This document shows positions 53,980 through 64,000 of a stretch of 64,000 bases of DNA, piece by piece. Positions within the stretch are counted from its first letter, which is position 1; every line of letters starts with the position of its first letter. The stretch covers positions 67,001 to 131,000 of the forward strand of contig NZ_JACHNC010000001.1 of the NCBI RefSeq assembly GCF_014205215.1, written 5' to 3'. Under the pieces are notes generated by a model, which saw nothing but the letters and a program-made list of their open reading frames with translations, was not told where the DNA came from and did no database searches. A program made the translations under genes and the position numbers. Origin of the DNA: Actinoplanes lobatus (GTDB taxonomy: Bacteria > Actinomycetota > Actinomycetes > Mycobacteriales > Micromonosporaceae).

Positions 53980-55000
53980 GCGACGGCGGTCCGCGACGGA
54001 CGGGCGCCCCGGGCGACCGCCAGGACCAGGTCCGGGCCCTTGTAGATGAACCCGGAGTAGAGCTGGACCAGCGCGGCGCCGGCATCGAACATGCGGGACG
54101 CGTCGTCGGCCGACATGATCCCGCCCACCCCGATGATCGGCAGCCGGCCGCCGCTCTCGGTGTGCACGAACCGGACCACCTGGCGGGCCCGGGCGGTCAG
54201 CGGGGCGCCGGAGAGCCCGCCCGCCTCGCTCGCCAGGTGCCGGTCGGAGGCGGCCAGCCCGTCCCGCGACAGGGTGGTGTTGGTCGCGATGATCCCGGCC
54301 GCGCCGTGGGCGAGGCAGACCTCCAGCAGCTCGGCGATGGCCGGCTCGGTCAGGTCCGGCGCGATCTTGACGAGCACCGGCACCGGCCCGGCCAGCGCCT
54401 TGAGCAGCGCCGCGATCGCGTCTTTGTCCTGGAGGTTGCGCAGGCCGGGCGTGTTCGGCGAGGAGACGTTGACCGCGATGTAGTCGGCGTACGGGTGCAG
54501 CAGACGGTACGAGGTCAGGTAGTCCTCGACCGCCTCCTCCAGCGGCGTCACCTTCGACTTGCCGAGCGAGACGCCCAGCGGCACGTCGAGCGGGCCCAGC
54601 GCGGCCAGGCGGTCGGCCAGGGCGGCCGCGCCGGCGTTGTTGAAGCCCATCCGGTTGACGATGCCCTCGGACTCCTTGGCCCGGAACAGCCGCGGCTTGT
54701 CGTTGCCCGGCTGCGGTTTCGCGGTGACCGTGCCGACCTCGACGAACCCGAAGCCGAGCGCCGGCCACGCGGGCAGGGCGATGCCGTTCTTGTCCATGCC
54801 GGCGGCCAGGCCCACCCGGTTCGGGAAGCGGACGCCGAACACCTCGACCGGGTTCGAGAACCCGTACCAGCGGCGCATCGCGGTCAGGGCCGGGGCCGGC
54901 AGCGAGGCGAGCCGGTTCAGCGTCCACTCGTGGGCGTGCTCGGCGTCCCCGTCGCCCAGCCGGAACAGAGCCGGCCGGGCGACCTTCGTGAAGAGACCCA

Positions 55001-55001
<1 letters not shown>
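53976..55001 (-). CDS. pyrD: Dihydroorotate dehydrogenase (quinone), class 2
   Basis: A 341-residue class 2 enzyme: an N-terminal helical membrane-association part ([20 protein letters not shown]) ahead of the FMN barrel, with [56 protein letters not shown], where the serine base of class 2 enzymes lies, and [18 protein letters not shown]. It oxidises dihydroorotate to orotate with quinone. The ATG at 55001 overlaps the carB stop by 1 nt (TGATG); a GTG 3 nt upstream is an alternative. Its stop overlaps bioA. Confidence 0.94.
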
Positions 55002-58315
<3,314 letters not shown>

Positions 58316-58319
58316 TTGC

Positions 58320-59426
58320 TCAGCCCTTCTTTTCCACAAGGTCGACGAAGCGGTCGAACAGGTAATCCGCGTCGTGCGGGCCGGCGGCGGCCTCGGGGTG
58401 GTACTGGACGGTGAAAGCCGGGACCTCCAGGCCCCGCAGACCCTCGACCACGTTGTCGTTGAGGCAGACGTGCGACACCTCGACACCACCGAACTCGGTG
58501 TCGATCCGCTCGCCGATCGGGGCGTCCACGGCGAACCCGTGGTTGTGGCTGGTCACCTCGACCTTGCCGGTGGTCTTGTCGAGCACCGGCTGGTTGATGC
58601 CGCGGTGGCCGTACCCCAGCTTGTAGGTGCCGAAGCCGAGCGCGCGGCCGAGGATCTGGCTGCCGAAGCAGATGCCGAACAGCGGCACCTCGCGGCGCAT
58701 CACCTCGCGGGCCAGCGCGACCGGGCCGTCGGCGGTGGCCGGGTCGCCCGGGCCGGGCGAGAAGAACACCGCGTCGGGGCTGACCGCCAGCAGGTCCTCG
58801 ATCGAGGACGAGGCCGGGAAGATGTGGGTGGTGACGCCCCGCTCGGCCAGGCGGCGCGAGACGTTGCGCTTGATGCCCAGGTCGAGCGCGGCGACCGTGT
58901 AGCGGTGCTCGCCCTCCGCCTTGACGGTGTAGCGCTCGCCGGTGGTCACCTGGGCGGAGAGGTCGGCGCCGAGCATCTGCGGCTGGGCCAGGACCCGCTC
59001 CCGCAGCCCGCGGGGGTCCAGGTCGAGCGAGGAGATGCCGACCCGCATGGCGCCGCGCTCACGCAGGTGACGGGTGAGGGCGCGGGTGTCCACGCCGCTG
59101 ATCCCGACGACGCCCTCGGCGGCCAGGCGCTCGCCCAGGTCGCCGGTGGAGCGCCAGTTGGACGGGCGGCGGGCCGGGTCGCGGACCACGTAGCCGGAGA
59201 CCCAGATGCGGTCGGACTCGTCGTCCTCGTCGTTGACGCCGGTGTTGCCGATCTGCGGCGCGGTCTGCACCACGACCTGTTTGTGGAACGACGGGTCGGT
59301 CAGCGTCTCCTGGTACCCGGTCATGCCGGTGGTGAACACCGCCTCGCCGAACGTCTCCCCCACGGCGCCGTACGCGGTGCCGTGGAACGTCCGACCGTCC
59401 TCCAGGACAAGGATCGCCTTGCTCAC
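58320..59426 (-). CDS. carA: Carbamoyl-phosphate synthase, small (glutaminase) subunit
   Basis: A 368-residue class I glutamine amidotransferase subunit. The N-terminal part is [31 protein letters not shown]. The glutaminase has the nucleophile in [14 protein letters not shown] (CFGSQ, commonly CLGHQ), and the histidine and glutamate in [11 protein letters not shown] and [13 protein letters not shown]. The GTG at 59426 overlaps the pyrC stop by 4 nt (GTGA). Ammonia passes to CarB, encoded 4 nt downstream. Confidence 0.96.
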   Translation of the reverse strand: MSKAILVLEDGRTFHGTAYGAVGETFGEAVFTTGMTGYQETLTDPSFHKQVVVQTAPQIGNTGVNDEDDESDRIWVSGYVVRDPARRPSNWRSTGDLGERLAAEGVVGISGVDTRALTRHLRERGAMRVGISSLDLDPRGLRERVLAQPQMLGADLSAQVTTGERYTVKAEGEHRYTVAALDLGIKRNVSRRLAERGVTTHIFPASSSIEDLLAVSPDAVFFSPGPGDPATADGPVALAREVMRREVPLFGICFGSQILGRALGFGTYKLGYGHRGINQPVLDKTTGKVEVTSHNHGFAVDAPIGERIDTEFGGVEVSHVCLNDNVVEGLRGLEVPAFTVQYHPEAAAGPHDADYLFDRFVDLVEKKG

Positions 59427-60688
59427 TTGACTGCCTTCCCATCGAGAACCGTTGCCTCGCCCCGCAGGAAGGTCGCGACGATGCGACCGGGCAGGGTCAT
59501 ACCGGCGTACGGCGTGTTACGGCTGCGGCTGGCCAGCCCGGCCGGGTCCACGACCCGCTGGGCCGCCGGGTCCACCAGCGTCAGGTTGGCCGGGGTGCCG
59601 GCCTTCGTCAGGTCACCGCCGTGCCCGTCCAGGCCCGCGATCCGGGCCGGCGCGATCGACATCCGGTCGGCGATCAGGTCCCAGCGGGGGCCGAAGACGC
59701 TCAGCACGATCGGCAGCGCGGTCTCCAGCCCCAGCATGCCGGGCCGGGCGTGCGCCCACTCGCACTCCTTGTCCTGCACGGCGTGCGGCGCGTGGTCGGT
59801 GGCCACCACGTCGATCACCCCGTCCAGCAGCGCCTGGCGCAGGGCTTCGACGTCGTTGCGCGTACGCAACGGGGGGTTGACCTTGAAGACCGGGTCGTAA
59901 CCCGCCGCGAGCTCGTCGGTGAGCAGCAGGTGGTGCGGGGTGACCTCGGCCGTCACGCGGATGCCGCGGGCCTTGGCCTGGCGCAGCACCTCGACCGAAC
60001 CGGCCGTGGAGACGTGGCAGACGTGCAGGCGGCTGCCGACGTGCTCGGCGAGCAGCACGTCGCGGGCGATGATCGCCTCCTCGGCGACGGCCGGCCAGCC
60101 GGTGAGGCCGAGCCGGGTGCTGACCTCGCCCTCGTGCATCTGCGCGCCCTCGGTGAGCCGGGGCTCCTCGGCGTGCTGGGCGATGACGCCGTCGAACGCC
60201 TTCACGTACTCCAGGGCGCGGCGCATCATCTTGGGGTCGGCGACGCAGAACCCGTCGTCGGAGAAGATCCGCACGTTGGCCGCGGAGGTGGCCATCGCGC
60301 CGAGCTCGGCCATCTGCTTGCCGGCCAGGCCGACCGTGACGGCGCCGATCGGCTGCACGTCGACCAGGCCGGCCTCCCGGCCCAGGCGCCACACCTGCTC
60401 GACCACACCGGCGGTGTCGGCGACCGGCGACGTGTTCGCCATCGCGCAGACCGCGGTGTAGCCGCCCAGGGCCGCGGCGCGGGAGCCGGTCTCGACGGTC
60501 TCCGCGTCCTCCCGGCCGGGCTCGCGCAGGTGGGTGTGCACGTCCACCAGGCCGGGCAGCGCGACCAGGCCGGTCGCGTCGATGACCTCGGCGCCCTCGA
60601 CCGGTTTCTCCGACACGACGCCGTCGGCGATGTACAGGTCGGTCGGTTCGGCACCGAGGATCGAGACGCCCTTGATCAGGTACGCCAT
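59423..60688 (-). CDS. pyrC: Dihydroorotase
   Basis: A 421-residue class I (multifunctional-type) dihydroorotase. Metal ligands: [20 protein letters not shown], the second histidine in [40 protein letters not shown], and the aspartate in [18 protein letters not shown]. The carboxylated-lysine position of some members is not obvious. The ATG at 60688 overlaps the pyrB stop by 1 nt and has GGAGG 6 nt upstream; a GTG at 60691 is in frame. It is followed by carA (GTGA overlap). Confidence 0.95.
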   Translation of the reverse strand: MAYLIKGVSILGAEPTDLYIADGVVSEKPVEGAEVIDATGLVALPGLVDVHTHLREPGREDAETVETGSRAAALGGYTAVCAMANTSPVADTAGVVEQVWRLGREAGLVDVQPIGAVTVGLAGKQMAELGAMATSAANVRIFSDDGFCVADPKMMRRALEYVKAFDGVIAQHAEEPRLTEGAQMHEGEVSTRLGLTGWPAVAEEAIIARDVLLAEHVGSRLHVCHVSTAGSVEVLRQAKARGIRVTAEVTPHHLLLTDELAAGYDPVFKVNPPLRTRNDVEALRQALLDGVIDVVATDHAPHAVQDKECEWAHARPGMLGLETALPIVLSVFGPRWDLIADRMSIAPARIAGLDGHGGDLTKAGTPANLTLVDPAAQRVVDPAGLASRSRNTPYAGMTLPGRIVATFLRGEATVLDGKAVK

Positions 60689-61608
60689 CACTTGCCTCCC
60701 AGCAGCAGGTAGAGGACGGCCATCCGGACGCTGACGCCGTTGGCGACCTGTTCGACGATGGTGGAGCGGGGCGAGTCGGCCACCTCGGGCGCGATCTCCA
60801 TGCCCCGGTTCATCGGACCGGGGTGCATGACGATCGCGTGCTCCGGCAGCTTCCTCATTCGGGTGACATCGAGGCCGTAACGGCGGCTGTACTCCCGGGC
60901 GGAGGGGAAATACGAATCCTGCATCCGCTCGGTCTGCACCCGCAGCATCATCACGACGTCCGTGTCGGGAAGGACGCTATCGAGGTCGTAGGAGACTTTC
61001 GTGGTCTTCGATAGGGCGGCGGCCACATCCAGGGGGATCAGGGTGGGCGGGCCGACCAGGGTGACCTCGGCGCCCAGGGTGCTGAGCAGCAGCACGTTGG
61101 AGCGCGCCACCCGGCTGTGAAGCACGTCACCCACGACGGCGACCTTGAGACCGTCCAGCCGGCCCAGGCGGGACCGCATCGTGTACGCGTCCAGCAGCGC
61201 CTGGGTGGGGTGCTCGTGGGTGCCGTCGCCGGCGTTGACCACCGAGCCGTCCACCCAGTTCGACAGGCGGTGCGGGGCGCCGCTGGCCGAGTGCCGGATC
61301 ACCACCGCGTCCGCGCCCATCGCCTGGAGGGTGAGCGCGGTGTCCTTGAGGCTCTCGCCCTTGGAGACGCTGGAGCCCTTGGCGGAGAAGTTGATGACGT
61401 CCGCGGAGAGCCGCTTGGCGGCCGCCTCGAAGGAGATCCGGGTACGGGTGGAGTCCTCGTAGAACAGGTTGACCACGGTCCGGCCGCGCAGCGCGGGCAG
61501 CTTCTTGACCTCGCGGCCGGACAGGGCCGCCATCTCGGCCGCGGTGTCCAGGATCAGGGTCGCGGTGGCCGCGTCCAGGTCGCCGGCCGAGCGCAGGTGC
61601 TTGATCAA
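60688..61608 (-). CDS. pyrB: Aspartate carbamoyltransferase, catalytic chain, TTG start
   Basis: A 306-residue enzyme. The carbamoyl-phosphate site is [18 protein letters not shown], followed by [18 protein letters not shown], and the aspartate-side [17 protein letters not shown] and [11 protein letters not shown]. It starts at TTG (61608), which overlaps the pyrR stop by 4 nt (TTGA) and has GGAGG about 6 nt upstream. The regulatory chain PyrI is absent, as is common in actinomycetes; control is by PyrR. Overlaps pyrC. Confidence 0.95.
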   Translation of the reverse strand: MIKHLRSAGDLDAATATLILDTAAEMAALSGREVKKLPALRGRTVVNLFYEDSTRTRISFEAAAKRLSADVINFSAKGSSVSKGESLKDTALTLQAMGADAVVIRHSASGAPHRLSNWVDGSVVNAGDGTHEHPTQALLDAYTMRSRLGRLDGLKVAVVGDVLHSRVARSNVLLLSTLGAEVTLVGPPTLIPLDVAAALSKTTKVSYDLDSVLPDTDVVMMLRVQTERMQDSYFPSAREYSRRYGLDVTRMRKLPEHAIVMHPGPMNRGMEIAPEVADSPRSTIVEQVANGVSVRMAVLYLLLGGK

Positions 61609-62165
61609 TTGAGGCCTCCGATCAGCTTGACCTCGTCGGCGCCGTCGATCTCGGTGAGCGTCACCTTGACGCTCTCGCTGAGCGCGGTCGGGATGTTCTT
61701 GCCCACGTAGTCGGCGCGGATCGGCAGCTGGCGGTGGCCGCGGTCGACCAGGACCGCGAGCTGCACCGAGCTGGGCCGGCCGAGGTCCTTGAGGGCGTCC
61801 AGGGCGGCCCGCACCGAACGGCCGGAGAAGAGCACGTCGTCGACCAGGATGACCCGCAGGCCGTCGATGCCACCGGCCGGCAGCTCGGTCTTGCCGAGCG
61901 CACGGGTGGCGTTGAGGCGCAGGTCGTCGCGGTAGAGCGTGATGTCGAGGGAGCCCACCGGGATCTCGACGCCCTCGAAGGCGTGAATCCGGGCGGCGAG
62001 GCGGTGCGCCAGCGGGACGCCGCGGGTCGGGATGCCGAGCAGGACGGTGCCGGTGGCGCCCGAGGTCTTCTCGAGGATCTGATGGGCGATGCGGTCGACG
62101 ACCCGGTGCAGGTCGGACCCCGCCAAGATGATCTTGCTGGGCGCGTCTGCGCGTGGCTGCGCCAC
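61605..62165 (-). CDS. pyrR: PyrR, pyrimidine-operon RNA-binding regulator / uracil phosphoribosyltransferase
   Basis: A 186-residue protein. The PRPP-binding motif is [20 protein letters not shown], with [37 protein letters not shown] and [20 protein letters not shown]. PyrR binds a pyr mRNA hairpin in the presence of UMP/UTP and has some phosphoribosyltransferase activity. The GTG at 62165 has AAGGAGG 6 nt upstream; an open frame upstream is ignored because it would pass through the leader hairpin. Its stop overlaps pyrB. Confidence 0.95.
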   Translation of the reverse strand: MAQPRADAPSKIILAGSDLHRVVDRIAHQILEKTSGATGTVLLGIPTRGVPLAHRLAARIHAFEGVEIPVGSLDITLYRDDLRLNATRALGKTELPAGGIDGLRVILVDDVLFSGRSVRAALDALKDLGRPSSVQLAVLVDRGHRQLPIRADYVGKNIPTALSESVKVTLTEIDGADEVKLIGGLN

Positions 62166-62178
62166 GGCGGACCTCCTT

Positions 62179-62198
62179 CCCCGCCTCACGGGACGGGT
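62179..62198 (-). promoter_or_regulatory. PyrR-binding hairpin next to the pyrR ribosome binding site
   Basis: On the minus strand GTCCCGTGAGGC (62194-62183) matches the PyrR binding-loop consensus (ARUCCNGNGAGGYU). It is flanked by CCCG/CGGG, which form a short stem, and the ribosome binding site AAGGAGG starts only a few nt after the stem. No intrinsic terminator follows. It therefore fits translational repression, as described for Mycobacterium smegmatis PyrR, rather than Bacillus-type attenuation. Confidence 0.75.
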
Positions 62199-62380
62199 CG
62201 TTAAAGGATGTCGGTACAGGACCCGGAGGACCGGAACCTGATGGCTGACGCTACGTTACCAGTGGACGCAGCATGCATTATGGTGACGTGCCTGACTGGA
62301 GCAGATCGGACAAATCCCGTCGTCTAGGGATACAGCCGGTTACTTTGGTGCGGCCCGCGCGACTCATCGGTAACCAACAC

Positions 62381-62409
62381 TTGACCGGCGGTCGCAAACT
62401 CCGTACCGT
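62381..62409 (+). promoter_or_regulatory. bldD promoter candidate
   Basis: TTGACC (62381-62386) and TACCGT (62404-62409) are 17 bp apart, close to a housekeeping-sigma promoter. It lies about 65 nt upstream of the bldD ATG. The interval to pyrR is 308 bp in all and holds no gene. Confidence 0.55.
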
Positions 62410-62473
62410 CACGCAGCGTAGCGATCCGTGAGGAAAGAACCCTCCGGGCCAGCACAGTACCGGGAGTGTCCTA

Positions 62474-62962
62474 ATGCCGTCTGAGTACGCGAAGTCGCTG
62501 GGCGCTCGTCTGCGCTCCATCCGCCAGCAGCAGGGCCTGTCCCTGCAGGGTGTCGAAGAGAAGTCCAACGGCCGCTGGAAGGCCGTCGTTGTGGGCTCGT
62601 ACGAGCGTGGCGACCGCGCGGTGACCGTGTCGCGCCTTGCCGAACTCGCCGACTTCTACCGTGTTCCCGTCTCCGAGCTGCTGCCCGACGGCAGTGGCAT
62701 CCGCCTGGAGGCGACCAACAAGATCGTCCTGGACCTCGAGAAGCTGTACGACACCACCGGCGAGGACCTCGCCTACGTGGCGCGGTACGCCCGGGCGATC
62801 CAGCAGCAGCGCGGTGACTACAACGGCCGCGTGCTCTCCATCCGCGCCGACGATCTGCGCGCGCTCGCCATCGTCTACGACATCTCGCCGTCCGGCCTCA
62901 TCGAGCGCCTGACCGAGCAGGGTGTCCTGGTGGCCGACCCGCGCGCCTTCTTCGCCAGCTGA
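62474..62962 (+). CDS. bldD: BldD, cyclic-di-GMP-responsive developmental regulator
   Basis: A 162-residue protein. The N-terminal XRE helix-turn-helix is RLRSIRQQQGLSLQGVEEK, VVVGSYERGDRAVTVSRLAE, and the C-terminal domain has the c-di-GMP signature RGD-x8-RADD (RGDYNGRVLSIRADD) near residues 113-127. In Streptomyces BldD holds sporulation genes off when bound to c-di-GMP. The protein is near-identical in length to family members. GGGAG lies 7 nt before the ATG, and a promoter and terminator bracket the gene. Confidence 0.95.
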   Translation: MPSEYAKSLGARLRSIRQQQGLSLQGVEEKSNGRWKAVVVGSYERGDRAVTVSRLAELADFYRVPVSELLPDGSGIRLEATNKIVLDLEKLYDTTGEDLAYVARYARAIQQQRGDYNGRVLSIRADDLRALAIVYDISPSGLIERLTEQGVLVADPRAFFAS

Positions 62963-63005
62963 ACACTGAACAAAATCAGCAACACCCAGTAGCGCCCCCC
63001 GTGAG

Positions 63006-63031
63006 GCCCGCGTCCCCCGACGCGGGCTTTT
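63006..63031 (+). terminator. Terminator of bldD
   Basis: GCCCGCGTC (63006-63014) and GACGCGGGC (63019-63027) form a perfect 9-bp stem followed by TTTTGCGTCTTTT. It lies 44 nt past the bldD stop. Confidence 0.92.
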
Positions 63032-63077
63032 GCGTCTTTTGAACTCGGCGCGCGCGTCCCTCGTACCCCTGGACATG

Positions 63078-63110
63078 AAAACGGCCCGGACCAAGCGATC
63101 CGGGCCGTTC
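63078..63110 (-). terminator. Terminator of nusB
   Basis: AACGGCCCGGA (63080-63090) and TCCGGGCCGTT (63099-63109) form an 11-bp stem. On the minus strand TTTTCATG follows. It lies 12 nt past the nusB stop. Confidence 0.85.
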
Positions 63111-63120
63111 CGAGAAGAGA

Positions 63121-63555
63121 TCAGCGGGTGGCGAAAGCCGCGATCCGGTCCAGCAACCCGTTGAGGAAACGGGGGCTGTCGTCGGTGGACATCTCCTTGG
63201 CCAGCTCGACCGCCTCGGTGATCGCCACCGGGTCGTCGACGTCGGGCTCGTAGAGCAGCTCGTAGACCGCGATCCGGGCGAGGTTGCGGTCGACCGCCGG
63301 CATCCGGTCGATCGTCCACCCCTCGGCGTAACTGGCGATCAGCTCGTCGATCCGGTCGAGGTGCTTCGCCACACCGTCGATGAGCGTCTTCGAGTACTCC
63401 AGGTGCTCGGGGTGCGGCTTGGCGATCCGGTCCAGGTAGGTGAGCAGCACCTGGCTCGGCGGCAGGTCACGCAGGTCGGCCTCGAAAAGGACGTCCAGCG
63501 CTCGCTTGCGAGCCTTGCGACGCGCGAGCCGTTCCTTCTTGGGACCTTCGGCCAT
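63121..63555 (-). CDS. nusB: Transcription antitermination factor NusB
   Basis: A 144-residue all-helical protein that binds boxA RNA with NusE (S10) in rRNA antitermination. It has ARRKARKRALDVLFEADLRD, WTIDRMPAVDRNLARIAVYE and PVAITEAVELAKEMSTDDSP, FLNGLLDRIA. The ATG at 63555 overlaps the efp stop by 1 nt (TGATG), an efp-nusB pair common in actinomycetes. A good terminator follows. Confidence 0.93.
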   Translation of the reverse strand: MAEGPKKERLARRKARKRALDVLFEADLRDLPPSQVLLTYLDRIAKPHPEHLEYSKTLIDGVAKHLDRIDELIASYAEGWTIDRMPAVDRNLARIAVYELLYEPDVDDPVAITEAVELAKEMSTDDSPRFLNGLLDRIAAFATR

Positions 63556-64000
63556 CAGCTGCGGCCGAGGTAGCGGCCGTCGCGGGTGTCGACCTTGATC
63601 TTCTCACCGGTGGTGATGAAGAGCGGGACGTTGACGGTCGCGCCGGTCTCGACGGTCGCCGGCTTGGTGCCGCCGGTCGAACGGTCGCCCTGGAGGCCCG
63701 GCTCGGTGTAGGTGACCTCGAGGAACACGCTGGTCGGCAGCTCGATGTAGAGCGGCACGCCCTCGTGCAGCGCCACCGTGGCCTCGGCCTCGGGCAGCAG
63801 GTAGTTGGCGTTCTCGCCGACCGTGCCGCCGGCCACGTGGATCTGGTCGTAGGTGTCCAGGTCCATGAAGACGTAGTCGTCGCCGTCCTTGTACAGGTAC
63901 TGCATGGTGCGCTTGTCCACGGTCGCGGTCTCGACCTTGGTGCCGGCGTTGAAGGTCTTGTCCACCACCTTGCCGGAGAGCACGTGCTTCAGCGTGGTCC
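63555..64000 (-). CDS. efp: Elongation factor P (3' part; gene runs off the right edge)
   Basis: The frame is open to the window edge; about 148 codons are seen. They cover most of EF-P except the first 40 or so residues, so the modified lysine/loop of domain I is missing. Visible blocks are [66 protein letters not shown] and [29 protein letters not shown] rescues ribosomes stalled at proline runs. It is co-translated with nusB (TGATG). Confidence 0.95.
   Translation of the reverse strand, partial: TTLKHVLSGKVVDKTFNAGTKVETATVDKRTMQYLYKDGDDYVFMDLDTYDQIHVAGGTVGENANYLLPEAEATVALHEGVPLYIELPTSVFLEVTYTEPGLQGDRSTGGTKPATVETGATVNVPLFITTGEKIKVDTRDGRYLGRS

Overview
The window is very GC-rich chromosomal DNA from an actinomycete, most likely a member of the Micromonosporaceae (Actinoplanes-like). 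That placement is an inference from gene content: BldD, actinobacterial integration host factor (mIHF), a PriA without helicase motifs, and gene order that I recall as shared with Mycobacterium (pyrR to ribH) and Streptomyces (infC-rpmI-rplT-tsnR-pheST). No rRNA, tRNA, insertion sequence, prophage or CRISPR array was seen.

Layout. 1-3 kb holds the end of a GH3 glycosidase, a methyltransferase, a GNAT acetyltransferase and a SanA/YdcF-like membrane protein, closed by a 34-bp tandem repeat. 3-13 kb is one minus-strand operon of five genes: DUF4132, a MoxR AAA+ ATPase, DUF5682, a vWA protein and a SWIM zinc-finger protein. The first four are joined by 4-nt ATGA overlaps. The set and order match E. 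coli yehI-yehL-yehM-yehP-yehQ, whose function is unknown; this is the best candidate for an under-described system here. 13-17.7 kb holds a GNAT, a small AlpA-like DNA-binding protein, and a TetR repressor facing an FAD monooxygenase across two palindromic operators. 17.65-19.17 kb is a gene-free stretch of about 1.5 kb, organised as a large degenerate inverted repeat with roughly 70-bp repeat arrays at both ends and a strong hairpin near its centre.

19-27.8 kb is mostly housekeeping: pheS-pheT, a SpoU rRNA methyltransferase, infC-rpmI-rplT (infC apparently starts at AUC), a PH-domain protein, hisG and hisE. 27.9-30.3 kb is a plus-strand amino-acid-type ABC importer. 30.3-34.9 kb is a three-gene surface-glycan cassette. 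35-38.7 kb is the riboflavin operon (ribD-ribE-ribBA-ribH) behind an FMN riboswitch. Then come a TetR-PlsC pair with a promoter built into two operator copies, and a response-regulator GGDEF protein.

41-51 kb carries rpe, rsmB, fmt, def, priA, a histidine phosphatase, metK, coaBC, rpoZ, gmk and mihF. 51.8-62.2 kb is the UMP operon pyrR-pyrB-pyrC-carA-carB-pyrD-bioA-pyrF, tightly overlapped, with bioA inserted and a PyrR-type RNA hairpin just before the pyrR ribosome binding site. bldD diverges from it. nusB and the 3' part of efp close the window.
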